A stretch of 64,000 nucleotides of DNA from an uncultured Veillonella sp. (lineage in GTDB: Bacteria; Bacillota; Negativicutes; Veillonellales; Veillonellaceae): positions 1 to 64,000 of the forward strand of contig CABSJA010000005.1 in the NCBI GenBank assembly GCA_902477915.1. The letters run 5' to 3'. Each line of letters begins with the position of its first letter. Within the stretch, counting starts at the first letter, position 1. Positions 1 to 6,938 of this stretch are shown here, in pieces. Below the pieces are notes generated by a model. The model did not search any database. It worked only from the letters and a program-made list of their open reading frames with translations, and was not told the origin of the DNA. A program made the translations under genes and the position numbers.

Positions 1-95
1 CGGCAATGGGTTATTCCGCTGATCAAATCGCGCATATCCGTCCAATCGTAAGCTATAATTGGAAAATGGAAGGACGTTTGCGCGGTAATCGATAA
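1..95 (+). CDS. 3' end of a methylmalonyl-CoA decarboxylase small subunit (probably epsilon), partial
   Basis: An open frame enters from the left edge (codons begin at base 3) and stops at TAA 93-95. It encodes about 30 residues, ending in a basic tail (KMEGRLRGNR). It lies directly upstream of the biotin-carrier and beta-subunit genes of a sodium-pumping methylmalonyl-CoA decarboxylase. In Veillonella that operon is known to run A-D-E-C-B, so this tail is most simply the end of the small epsilon subunit, or possibly delta. The fragment is too short to assign by motif; the call rests on position. Confidence 0.5.
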   Translation, partial: AMGYSADQIAHIRPIVSYNWKMEGRLRGNR

Positions 96-162
96 GATTA
101 TTGGCAGTTAGATAATCTAATAGATTATCCAATTTATATGTGTAAAAAAAATTTATAAGTAT

Positions 163-179
163 TGTGTAGACACTACACA
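163..179 (+). other. Intercistronic hairpin just upstream of the mmdC ribosome binding site
   Basis: TGTGTAG, loop ACA, CTACACA forms a perfect 7-bp stem that ends four bases before the GGAGG at 184-188. A second dyad (GATAATCT / AGATTATC) lies just upstream around 111-130. Neither has a T-run, so they look like mRNA-stabilising or processing structures within the operon rather than terminators. The function is inferred. Confidence 0.45.
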
Positions 180-196
180 TTTTGGAGGAATTTAAA

Positions 197-580
197 ATGA
201 AAAAATTCAACATTACAGTAAACGGCACAGCATATGATGTAGAAGTTAATGAAGTAAAAGGTGCAGCTCCTGCAGCAGCTCCTAAAGCAGCTCCAGCAGC
301 AGCTCCTAAAGCAGCTCCTGCACCAGCTCCAGCTCCAGCTGCAGCAGCAGCTCCAGTTCCAGCAGGTGCTGAAACTGTAAAAGCTCCAATGCCTGGTAAA
401 ATCTTATCTGTAGCAGTATCCGCTGGTCAAGCAGTTAAAAAAGGCGAAACTTTGTTGATCCTTGAAGCTATGAAAATGCAAAACGAAATCGCAGCTCCTC
501 ATGATGCTGTAGTTGCAGAAGTTCGCGTAGCTGCTAACCAAACTGTATCCACTGGCGACGACATGGTTGTTCTTGGTTAA
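197..580 (+). CDS. mmdC: Methylmalonyl-CoA decarboxylase gamma subunit (biotin carboxyl carrier)
   Basis: This is the biotin-bearing subunit of the Na+-translocating methylmalonyl-CoA decarboxylase. It carries the carboxyl group from the carboxyltransferase to the membrane beta subunit, which couples decarboxylation to Na+ export. The protein has 127 residues: a short N-terminal segment, an Ala/Pro-rich flexible linker at about 23-58 with repeats of the AAPKAAPA type, and a biotinyl domain. The attachment motif EAMKM places the biotin on Lys93. The ATG at 197 is chosen because GGAGG (184-188) sits nine bases upstream; an in-frame TTG at 182 would overlap that site. Length and architecture match the Veillonella parvula protein. 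Confidence 0.95.
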   Translation: MKKFNITVNGTAYDVEVNEVKGAAPAAAPKAAPAAAPKAAPAPAPAPAAAAAPVPAGAETVKAPMPGKILSVAVSAGQAVKKGETLLILEAMKMQNEIAAPHDAVVAEVRVAANQTVSTGDDMVVLG

Positions 581-597
581 TACCAAGTTGTGTGTGG

Positions 598-612
598 CGC
601 GGCTGAGCCGCG
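598..612 (+). other. GC-rich hairpin between mmdC and mmdB
   Basis: CGCGGC, loop TGA, GCCGCG forms a perfect 6-bp GC stem in an otherwise AT-rich gap, 38 bases before the mmdB start. There is no T-run after it. It may protect the mmdC message from 3' decay or tune the ratio of carrier to pump subunit; this is inference. Confidence 0.4.
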
Positions 613-650
613 TCATATGACAATTTTATATTTGTGAAAGGGGAACGCAT

Positions 651-1772
651 ATGGAGGCTTTTGCTGTTGCGATTCAATCCGTTATTACTGATAGCGGGTT
701 CCTCGCATTTACAACAGGCAATGCTATTATGATTCTTGTAGGTTTGATCCTATTGTACTTGGCATTTGCTAAAGAGTTTGAACCATTATTGTTGGGTCCG
801 ATTGCGTTTGGTTGTGTACTTGCTAATATTCCTCGTAATGGTTTCGAAGAAGGCGTTATGGCACTTATTAGCGCAGGTATCTCCCAAGAAATCTTCCCAC
901 CTTTAATTTTCCTTGGTGTAGGTGCAATGACTGACTTTGGTCCACTCATTGCTAATCCTAAAACATTGCTTTTAGGTGCTGCTGCTCAAATCGGCGTATT
1001 CGTTGCTTTAGGTGGCGCAATGATGCTTGGCTTTACAGCTCAAGAAGCAGCTGCTATCGGTATCATCGGTGGTGCTGACGGTCCTACATCCATTTACTTA
1101 GCTACTAAGCTAGCTCCTCATTTATTAGGTGCTATCGCGGTTGCCGCATATTCCTATATGTCCTTGGTACCGTTGATTCAACCACCTGTAATGAAATTAT
1201 TCACTACGCAAAAAGAACGCGAAATTGTTATGGAACAATTGCGTGAAGTTACACGTTTTGAAAAAATCGTATTCCCAATTATTTCTACGATCTTCATTTC
1301 CTTATTGCTTCCTTCCATTACATCCCTTTTAGGTATGTTGATGTTAGGTAACTTGTTCCGTGAATCTGGCGTAACTGATCGTTTGTCCGATACATCTCAA
1401 AATGCGTTGATCAATACTGTTACTATCTTCTTAGCAACTGGTACTGGTTTAACAATGAGTGCGGAACACTTCTTAAGTGTGCAAACACTCCTTATCATTT
1501 GCTTAGGTTTGGTTGCATTCATCGGTGGTACTGCTGGTGGCGTATTATTCGGTAAATTGATGAGCTTAGTAGATGGTGGTAAAACAAATCCACTTATTGG
1601 TTCTGCCGGTGTATCTGCAGTTCCAATGGCGGCTCGCGTATCTCAAGTTGTAGGTGCGAAAGCTAACCCAGCTAACTTCTTGCTCATGCATGCTATGGGT
1701 CCAAACGTAGCTGGCGTTATTGGTACAGCAGTAGCAGCAGGTACAATGCTTGCTATGTTGTCTAACCACTAG
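651..1772 (+). CDS. mmdB: Methylmalonyl-CoA decarboxylase beta subunit (Na+ pump)
   Basis: This is the integral membrane subunit that decarboxylates carboxybiotin and exports Na+. The 373 residues are almost entirely hydrophobic helices. Family hallmarks are visible: the [11 protein letters not shown] segment holding the essential Asp of the OadB/MmdB/GcdB family, and the C-terminal [18 protein letters not shown] region. It follows mmdC by 70 bases, with an AAAGGGGA ribosome binding site, and would be the last gene of the decarboxylase operon. Together the subunits conserve energy from (S)-methylmalonyl-CoA to propionyl-CoA in succinate/propionate fermentation. The length equals the usual family length. 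Confidence 0.96.
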   Translation: MEAFAVAIQSVITDSGFLAFTTGNAIMILVGLILLYLAFAKEFEPLLLGPIAFGCVLANIPRNGFEEGVMALISAGISQEIFPPLIFLGVGAMTDFGPLIANPKTLLLGAAAQIGVFVALGGAMMLGFTAQEAAAIGIIGGADGPTSIYLATKLAPHLLGAIAVAAYSYMSLVPLIQPPVMKLFTTQKEREIVMEQLREVTRFEKIVFPIISTIFISLLLPSITSLLGMLMLGNLFRESGVTDRLSDTSQNALINTVTIFLATGTGLTMSAEHFLSVQTLLIICLGLVAFIGGTAGGVLFGKLMSLVDGGKTNPLIGSAGVSAVPMAARVSQVVGAKANPANFLLMHAMGPNVAGVIGTAVAAGTMLAMLSNH

Positions 1773-1784
1773 TAATTTAATAAT

Positions 1785-1828
1785 TATTCACCAAGGTGTG
1801 CCTAATTAGGTACACCTATTGGTGAATA
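1785..1828 (+). terminator. Imperfect hairpin after mmdB
   Basis: TATTCACCAA-GGTGTGCC and GGTACACC-TATTGGTGAATA fold into a long stem with small mismatches around a TAATTA loop. The 3' side is followed by ATAAAAACCC rather than a T-run, so it may be a processing or 3'-stability structure, or a weak terminator for the mmd operon. Confidence 0.5.
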
Positions 1829-1964
1829 TAAAAACCCTTTAAATCTATGTATTCATGCATAAATAGGGTATATTTGCAATAAATGCTTTTCAGATCGGTC
1901 ATTAGGTGGTACAAGAATTCACAGAATAACCTTCTAGTGCTTTGAATATAGTAGAGGTGGTCAC

Positions 1965-2222
1965 TTGTTATCTATAGAATTAAAAATACTGATTTGTTTT
2001 ATTTGGGCATTTATTGTATTTTTTATTACGGCACTGATTATCGGTGTTGAAGGCAAAGCTAAATGGTTTCAACGCAGAACTAAATATACTTGGTTTAATC
2101 GCCGAGGATTTTTAGGTGAAACCTTATTCTTTGGGTATCCTAAAACAAGAGAGGGATATGGGATCACTTTTTTGATGGCTTCCGCCATTGGTATCGTAGG
2201 TTATATTTTATACCTCTTATAA
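1965..2222 (+). CDS. Small two-helix membrane protein next to a DASS transporter
   Basis: I do not recognise this 85-residue protein. It has a hydrophobic helix at about 5-27, a basic and aromatic middle (KAKWFQRRTKYTWFNRR), and a second hydrophobic stretch at about 66-85. The start is a TTG with AGAGGTGG upstream; no ATG fits better. It ends 38 bases before the transporter gene and is probably co-transcribed. An accessory role for the transporter is possible, but only by position. Hydrophobicity and a clear ribosome binding site support a real gene. Confidence 0.7.
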   Translation: MLSIELKILICFIWAFIVFFITALIIGVEGKAKWFQRRTKYTWFNRRGFLGETLFFGYPKTREGYGITFLMASAIGIVGYILYLL

Positions 2223-2260
2223 CTATATCAGTGCATTTCTCTGAAGGGAGATGATGATGT

Positions 2261-3559
2261 ATGGGTACTGCAGAACAAACCTTAATCGTCCTTGCAGTCA
2301 TGGCTGTTTTATTCGTTACGGAAATTATTCCTCTAGCTATTACTTCTTTAGGCGGCGCAATTACATTAGGCCTTATGGGTATTATTACTCCTAAGGTTGT
2401 ATTCTCTGGTTTATCTGATAGTACAGTTGTGTTGTTTGCTGGCATGTTCGTTGTTGGTGCAGCATTGTTCTACACTGGTTTGGCTCAAAAAATTGGGGAA
2501 ACAGTAGTATCTCATGCTGGTACTAGCGAAAATGGCTTAATGCTAGCAATCATGGTTGTTACAGCAACTATGTCTGCATTCTTATCTAACACTGGTACTA
2601 CAGCTGCTTTACTTCCTGTAGTTGTTGGTATCTGTGCTGTTGCTAAGATTCCTGCATCTCGCCAATTGATGCCTTTAGCATTCGCTGCAGGTATTGGTGG
2701 TATCATTACAATGGTTGGTACACCTCCAAACATTATTGTAAGTGGTACATTAACTAAATTTGGTGAACAACCATTTGGTTTCTTCGAATTTGCTTGGATC
2801 GGTATTCCTTTGACTATCGCCACAATCGCATTCATGATGCTTATTGGTAAACATTTATTGCCTAAACATGAAATTCAAGATGCTGGCGACGTTGAACAAG
2901 AAGTAGCTGCTGAAGATATTTCTAACGATCCTAAGAAACAATTATACTCTGGTCTTATTCTTTTAGGTGTAATCATTGCTATGATTTTAGGTGACTTCCT
3001 AAAAGGTTATGGTATCAACTTACCATTGAGCATGGTTGCAGTTATTGGCGCAATGCTTTGCGTATTAACTGGTTGCTTGAACGAAAAACAAGCTTACACA
3101 TCCATTGACTGGGTAACAATCTTCTTATTCGCTGGTATGATGCCAGTAGCAACTGCACTTGACCAATCTGGTGCAGGTAAAATGATTGCTAATGCAGTAA
3201 TCGGTGTTATGGGTTCTGACCCTAGCCCTTACTTTGCAACAGCAGTATTATTCGCATTGTCTTGTGTTATGACTCAATTTATGTCTAACACAGCATCTTG
3301 TGCATTGTTGGCTCCTATCGGTATCTCCATTGCTCAAGGTATGGGCGCTGACCCTCATGCTGTATTGATGGCTATCGGCGTTGCTGCATCTTGTGCATTC
3401 GGTACACCTGTAGGTACACCTCCAAATACATTAGTACTTGGCCCTGGTCAATACAAATTTACAGACTATGTAAAAGCCGGCGTTCCATTGATTTTAGTTT
3501 GCTTCGTAGTAAGCTTAATTATTATCCCAATGGTATGGCCATTCTTCCCTGGTAAATAA
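2261..3559 (+). CDS. DASS/SLC13-family anion:sodium symporter
   Basis: This 432-residue polytopic membrane protein belongs to the divalent anion:Na+ symporter family, which imports di- or tricarboxylates or sulfate with Na+. The two inverted SNT signatures that bind Na+ and substrate are visible: FLSNTGTTAALLPV near residue 110 and FMSNTASCALLAPI near 350, followed by the family motif GTPVGTPPNTLVLGPG. GAAGGGAG at 2243-2250 provides the ribosome binding site. Its place behind a decarboxylase that makes a Na+ gradient from succinate metabolism suggests a C4-dicarboxylate substrate. The family call is firm; the substrate is inference. Confidence 0.88.
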   Translation: MGTAEQTLIVLAVMAVLFVTEIIPLAITSLGGAITLGLMGIITPKVVFSGLSDSTVVLFAGMFVVGAALFYTGLAQKIGETVVSHAGTSENGLMLAIMVVTATMSAFLSNTGTTAALLPVVVGICAVAKIPASRQLMPLAFAAGIGGIITMVGTPPNIIVSGTLTKFGEQPFGFFEFAWIGIPLTIATIAFMMLIGKHLLPKHEIQDAGDVEQEVAAEDISNDPKKQLYSGLILLGVIIAMILGDFLKGYGINLPLSMVAVIGAMLCVLTGCLNEKQAYTSIDWVTIFLFAGMMPVATALDQSGAGKMIANAVIGVMGSDPSPYFATAVLFALSCVMTQFMSNTASCALLAPIGISIAQGMGADPHAVLMAIGVAASCAFGTPVGTPPNTLVLGPGQYKFTDYVKAGVPLILVCFVVSLIIIPMVWPFFPGK

Positions 3560-3591
3560 TAGGGGATAGGTTACTCTACTATAAAGCACAT

Positions 3592-3626
3592 ACGAGGTCG
3601 AATCGTAAGATTCGGCCTCGTTTTTT
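3592..3626 (+). terminator. Rho-independent terminator after the DASS transporter
   Basis: ACGAGGTCGAATC, loop GTAA, GATTCGGCCTCGT forms a strong stem with one mismatch, followed by six T. The apical part (GAGGTCGAATCGT..GATTCGGCCT) recurs in the terminator at 4140-4170. Confidence 0.93.
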
Positions 3627-3721
3627 ATGATTTTAGCCTATATGATTTTAATATAGATTACATATAAGTGTAATCAAAAGCAATATGAATTAAACTAATT
3701 TGCATGATTAATTTTACACAA

Positions 3722-3751
3722 TTGACTACATCGAAAAAAATATGATATAGT
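3722..3751 (+). promoter_or_regulatory. Sigma-70 promoter for the SemiSWEET gene
   Basis: TTGACT (3722-3727) and TATAGT (3746-3751) are separated by 18 bases, placing the likely start about 40 bases upstream of the ATG at 3799. Confidence 0.7.
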
Positions 3752-3798
3752 ATATTGTGTAAGATATAATAATGTAATGTTGAATAAGGAGGTCATCT

Positions 3799-4062
3799 AT
3801 GACAAAAGAAAGATTTAACATGTTAGTTGGTTCTATTGGTGCATTTATTGGTGTATTTGTATTTTTAGCCTATATCCCACAAATAATTGCTAATCTTCAT
3901 GGTCAACCTAGTCAACCATGGCAACCATTATTTGCAGCAGTATCCTGTTTGATCTGGGTATTATATGGTTGGACAAAATCACCTAAACGTGATTATATTT
4001 TAATCGTACCAAACCTTGCAGGCGTTATTTTAGGTACACTAACATTCTTAACATCTTTCTAA
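3799..4062 (+). CDS. SemiSWEET-type transporter (MtN3/PQ-loop)
   Basis: The 87-residue protein has three predicted helices. It carries the SemiSWEET signature of a Pro-Gln pair in the first helix (FLAYIPQIIANL), a WxLYG-type second helix (LIWVLYGWTKSP) and the third-helix PNLAGVILG. SemiSWEETs work as homodimers that let sugars or small metabolites cross the membrane by facilitated diffusion. AGGAGG precedes the ATG. It is a single-gene unit with its own promoter and terminator. A sugar role would be odd in an organism that is probably asaccharolytic, so the substrate is open. Confidence 0.85.
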   Translation: MTKERFNMLVGSIGAFIGVFVFLAYIPQIIANLHGQPSQPWQPLFAAVSCLIWVLYGWTKSPKRDYILIVPNLAGVILGTLTFLTSF

Positions 4063-4139
4063 GTGCTATAAGAAAAAAATAGTATTATTGTTATATAGTG
4101 AATAATAGTAAAGATATTACTTTACTTTATAAATATAAA

Positions 4140-4170
4140 TGAGGTCGAATCGTATGATTCGGCCTTTTTT
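4140..4170 (+). terminator. Terminator after the SemiSWEET gene, near copy of the one before it
   Basis: AGGTCGAATC, loop GTAT, GATTCGGCCT, then TTTT. The hairpin tip shares about 24 bases with the terminator at 3592-3626, differing by one base in the loop. Confidence 0.88.
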
Positions 4171-4445
4171 AGAGTGAAGTTTATATGTTAGATTAAAATA
4201 TAGATAAGCGTTAAATCTGTTGTAATAAAAAAATAGTTTTTATGATAATAAATATTGATAATTAAATTCCTATTATAATGATTAGGATTTTATAAAATTG
4301 ATAATTACAACATTCTCATTTGTTGAATATCATATTCAATTAATTAAATGAAAAGTAATATCAAAATACCTATAAACATAGGCTTTGTATGATAAAAATG
4401 AAAAAGTAATATGCAAAAATATATACAGTTTTTTATCATTTTCAT

Positions 4446-4474
4446 TTGACTTTCAAAAAGAACTGTGTGATAAT
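4446..4474 (+). promoter_or_regulatory. Sigma-70 promoter for the ferredoxin gene
   Basis: TTGACT (4446-4451), a 17-base spacer, and GATAAT (4469-4474). Transcription would start near 4481, leaving a 5' leader of about 70 bases. Two dyads upstream (4323-4339 and 4389-4439) are candidate regulator sites. Confidence 0.8.
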
Positions 4475-4552
4475 GAGAACATAAGTTGAGGCAAGTGCCT
4501 TTCTAAATGATAATAAAAAGTTCTGATCTATATTTTTATGGAGGTCCTAATT

Positions 4553-4717
4553 ATGAGAGTTATTGCTGATGGTTGCATTAAATGTGGTTCTTGCGCATCT
4601 GTTTGCCCAGTTTCTGCTATTTCTGAAGGCGAAACTAAATATGAAATCAACGATACTTGCATCGATTGCGGTTCTTGCGAATCCGTTTGCCCAGTATCTG
4701 TAATTTCCGCTGAGTAA
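4553..4717 (+). CDS. 2[4Fe-4S] ferredoxin, 54 residues
   Basis: ATG 4553 to TAA 4715-4717 encodes a 54-residue clostridial-type ferredoxin. Two CxxCxxCxxxCP cluster motifs are present: CIKCGSCASVCP (Cys8, 11, 14, 18) and CIDCGSCESVCP (Cys36, 39, 42, 46). Each Cys triad binds one [4Fe-4S] cluster with the distal Cys of the other motif. GGAGG lies about eight bases before the ATG. The likely role is electron transfer for pyruvate:ferredoxin oxidoreductase, hydrogenase or similar enzymes. It is monocistronic, with a good promoter and a strong terminator, consistent with high expression. Confidence 0.96.
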   Translation: MRVIADGCIKCGSCASVCPVSAISEGETKYEINDTCIDCGSCESVCPVSVISAE

Positions 4718-4731
4718 TCACAAATTAAACG

Positions 4732-4758
4732 GCCCCTCATTGAGGGGCTTTTTATTTT
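4732..4758 (+). terminator. Terminator after the ferredoxin
   Basis: GCCCCTC, loop ATT, GAGGGGC, then TTTTTATTTT. Confidence 0.93.
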
Positions 4759-4824
4759 GCCTAAATTTGCTTAACTTAGTATAATAGGACTATTAAGATA
4801 TATATTATTATAAGGGAGTACAGC

Positions 4825-5265
4825 TTGTTTTATATTATACTAATTCTTTGGTTACTCTTAGATCAATGGACTAAATATTACATTATGAATCATTTTATGT
4901 TAGGTGAGTCTTTAGTGGTTATACCCAATGTATTTCATTTAACATATATTATTAATCGCGGTGCAGCATTTGGTATGCTTGCTAATCAGCGATGGTTTTT
5001 CTTACTGGTAGCGGTTATTTTGCTAGGCGCATGTGCATATTATTGGAAGCGCTTATCAAAAGGTCCGTGGACTTTACAGATTGGATCTGCTTTATTAGTG
5101 TCTGGTGCTATTGGTAATGGCATTGATCGTTACATGATTCATGGTGTGGTAGATTTTTTTGATTTCCGTATATGGCCTATTTTTAATGTTGCTGATATTG
5201 GTATCTGTGTAGGCGTAGCTTTAGTAGTCTACTATTTATTTACATTAAAAGATGATGATAAATAA
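4825..5265 (+). CDS. lspA: Lipoprotein signal peptidase (signal peptidase II)
   Basis: This inner-membrane aspartyl protease removes signal peptides from diacylglyceryl-modified prolipoproteins. The 146-residue protein has four hydrophobic helices. It shows the family motifs NRGAAFG and the two catalytic Asp regions GNGIDR and HGVVDFFDF. The start is a TTG at 4825 with AAGGGAG six bases upstream; no ATG fits the N-terminal helix. An RluD-type pseudouridine synthase follows after 61 bases, a pairing common in Firmicutes. The lipoprotein at 8319 is one likely substrate in this window. Confidence 0.95.
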   Translation: MFYIILILWLLLDQWTKYYIMNHFMLGESLVVIPNVFHLTYIINRGAAFGMLANQRWFFLLVAVILLGACAYYWKRLSKGPWTLQIGSALLVSGAIGNGIDRYMIHGVVDFFDFRIWPIFNVADIGICVGVALVVYYLFTLKDDDK

Positions 5266-5326
5266 TTCATATATTATGACATATAATTAATTAATATATG
5301 ATACTTAACTCATAGAGAGGTAGAGG

Positions 5327-6250
5327 ATGAACGAATATATTGTAAATGCTGAGCAAGACGGTATGAGACTGGATGTATTCTTAACAGAACATATGGAAGG
5401 GTCTCGTAGTTATATTCAAAGTTTAATTAAAGGTGGTCACGTTACAGTAGGTGCTAAGGTAGGGAAAGCAAATCTTAGACTTACACCAAATGCTGTTGTA
5501 CGTGTAGAGATACCGGAGCCTGAATCTGTAGAGGTAAAACCAGAGGATATTCCTTTAGATGTATTGTATGAAGATCATGATATTATCATTGTAAATAAAC
5601 AACGTGGTATGGTTGTTCATCCTGCGGTGGGCAATTATTCGGGTACACTTGTTAATGCATTGCTATATCATTGTAAGGATTTGTCCGGTATTAATGGTGA
5701 GATTAGACCTGGTATTGTTCACCGTTTAGATAAGGATACATCTGGTGTTATGATGGCTGCTAAAAATGATGCAGCTCATATAGGTTTAGCGGAGCAGGTA
5801 AAGGAGCATTCTGCTAAACGGACATATTTAGCATTAGTACAAGGTAATATTGTAGAAGAAAAGGGTACTATTAAAGCTCCTATTGGAAGACATCCTAAGG
5901 ATCGTATGAAAATGGCTGTTGTCTTTGAAAATAGTAAGGATGCAGTCACTCACTTTACTGTTGTTGAACGTTTTGGTCATCAAACGTTGGTGGAATGTAA
6001 TTTAGAGACCGGTCGAACACATCAAATTCGTGTTCATTTTGCTCATATTGGACATCCTGTCGTTAATGATCCATTCTATGGTTATCGTCGTATGGATTTT
6101 CCTATTGAAGGGCAAGCATTACATTCTAAATCTTTAGATGTAAAACATCCTATTACCGGTGAAGCTATGCATTTTGAAGCACCGCTTCCAGATGACTTCA
6201 AAGCATGTCTAGAGTTTGCCAAGACATATCGTGAAGATAAACGAAGATAA
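5327..6250 (+). CDS. rluD: RluA/RluD-family 23S rRNA pseudouridine synthase
   Basis: The protein has 307 residues: an N-terminal S4 RNA-binding domain (about 12-75) and a pseudouridine synthase domain. The catalytic motif HRLDKDTSG holds the nucleophilic Asp. It isomerises uridine to pseudouridine, in the RluD subfamily at helix 69 of 23S rRNA. The ribosome binding site is AGAGAGG before ATG 5327. The family is certain; assignment to RluD rather than another RluA-like enzyme rests on the S4 domain and the lspA neighbour. Confidence 0.9.
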   Translation: MNEYIVNAEQDGMRLDVFLTEHMEGSRSYIQSLIKGGHVTVGAKVGKANLRLTPNAVVRVEIPEPESVEVKPEDIPLDVLYEDHDIIIVNKQRGMVVHPAVGNYSGTLVNALLYHCKDLSGINGEIRPGIVHRLDKDTSGVMMAAKNDAAHIGLAEQVKEHSAKRTYLALVQGNIVEEKGTIKAPIGRHPKDRMKMAVVFENSKDAVTHFTVVERFGHQTLVECNLETGRTHQIRVHFAHIGHPVVNDPFYGYRRMDFPIEGQALHSKSLDVKHPITGEAMHFEAPLPDDFKACLEFAKTYREDKRR

Positions 6251-6339
6251 TCTAAAACAAACGAATACATAGGAAAATAAAACTGTCTAACTTGGAGTGT
6301 AGATTACTAGATAATCTTCTAACTATATTTGTTGAAAGG

Positions 6340-6357
6340 GCATAGAGGTCTCTGTGC
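6340..6357 (+). promoter_or_regulatory. Possible leader hairpin before pyrR
   Basis: GCATAGA, loop GGTC, TCTGTGC can form a 7-bp stem with wobble pairs, 15 bases upstream of the pyrR ATG and next to its ribosome binding site. PyrR binds stem-loops with an AGAGG-type element in pyr leaders, and AGAGG is present here. Autoregulation is possible but unproven. Confidence 0.35.
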
Positions 6358-6372
6358 TATAAGGGCGTATAT

Positions 6373-6894
6373 ATGGAAAAGAAACGCTTATTGATGGATC
6401 AAGATGCTATTATGCGTGCTATCCGTCGTATTAGTCATGAAATTCTAGAACGTAATAAAGGCTTATCCAATGCTCTCATTGTAGGGATTGAACGACGTGG
6501 TGTTATTTTGGCAAAACGTTTACAAGCTGAAATTGAGCGCATTGAAGGGATTCATATTGAATGTGAGTCTCTTAATGTGGCTATGTATCGTGATGATCGT
6601 GATGCTCGTCAAAAAGAAGGCGAACCATGTACGATTGATACTACAGAGAAAACAATTATCCTCGTTGATGATGTGCTTTACACAGGACGCACCATTCGTG
6701 CAGCTTTAAATGCATTGATGACATCTGGTAGACCTAAATCAATTCAGTTAGCAGTTCTCGTGGATCGTGGTCACCGTGAATTGCCAATTCGTGCAGATTA
6801 TGTAGGTAAAAATATTCCTACGTCACATCTTGAAAGTGTACGCGTTGCCGTTGCTGATCTAGATGGTGAAGAAGGGGTTACAATACAGGAATAA
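6373..6894 (+). CDS. pyrR: Bifunctional pyr operon regulator / uracil phosphoribosyltransferase
   Basis: PyrR senses UMP/UTP and binds pyr mRNA to promote attenuation; most members also make UMP from uracil and PRPP. The 173-residue protein has the type I PRTase fold with the PRPP-binding loop ILVDDVLYTGRT at about residues 96-107, preceded by the hydrophobic strand and acidic pair of the family. Length is typical (about 175-180). No pyrimidine biosynthesis genes lie nearby, so it would act in trans. The last 21 bases of the gene form the 5' arm of its own terminator. Confidence 0.93.
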   Translation: MEKKRLLMDQDAIMRAIRRISHEILERNKGLSNALIVGIERRGVILAKRLQAEIERIEGIHIECESLNVAMYRDDRDARQKEGEPCTIDTTEKTIILVDDVLYTGRTIRAALNALMTSGRPKSIQLAVLVDRGHRELPIRADYVGKNIPTSHLESVRVAVADLDGEEGVTIQE

Positions 6895-6915
6895 CCTGTA
6901 TTGTAACCCCTTTTT
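6874..6915. terminator. Strong terminator overlapping the pyrR stop, shared with convergent tmcAL
   Basis: GGGGTTACAATACAGG, loop AATAA, CCTGTATTGTAACCCC is a perfect 16-bp stem followed by TTTTT. Its left arm lies inside the pyrR coding region. It sits between convergent genes and is symmetrical enough to act on tmcAL transcripts as well, although the T-run is best on the plus strand. Confidence 0.92.
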
Positions 6916-6938
6916 GGCTTAAAATGATATTATGCTAT

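Larger units (their letters stand above)
4063..4552. other. 490-base AT-rich intergenic region upstream of the ferredoxin
   Basis: Besides the terminator (4140-4170) and promoter (4446-4474) listed separately, this gap holds a perfect 17-base palindrome at 4323-4339 (TTGAATAT-C-ATATTCAA) and an inverted repeat ATGATAAAAA (4389-4398) / TTTTTATCAT (4430-4439). I see no open frame with a ribosome binding site and no folded RNA beyond these elements. It reads as a long regulatory region. Confidence 0.6.

Noticed and set aside
1883..1945. 20-codon frame in the gap after mmdB
   Set aside because: No ribosome binding site and no conserved-looking sequence; too short to support.
4528..4740. Minus-strand open frame of 70 codons with repeated TGQTDSQEP / TGQTDAQEP-like peptides
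   Set aside because: It is the antisense shadow of the two repeated cluster motifs of the ferredoxin at 4553-4717, which has a promoter, ribosome binding site and terminator.
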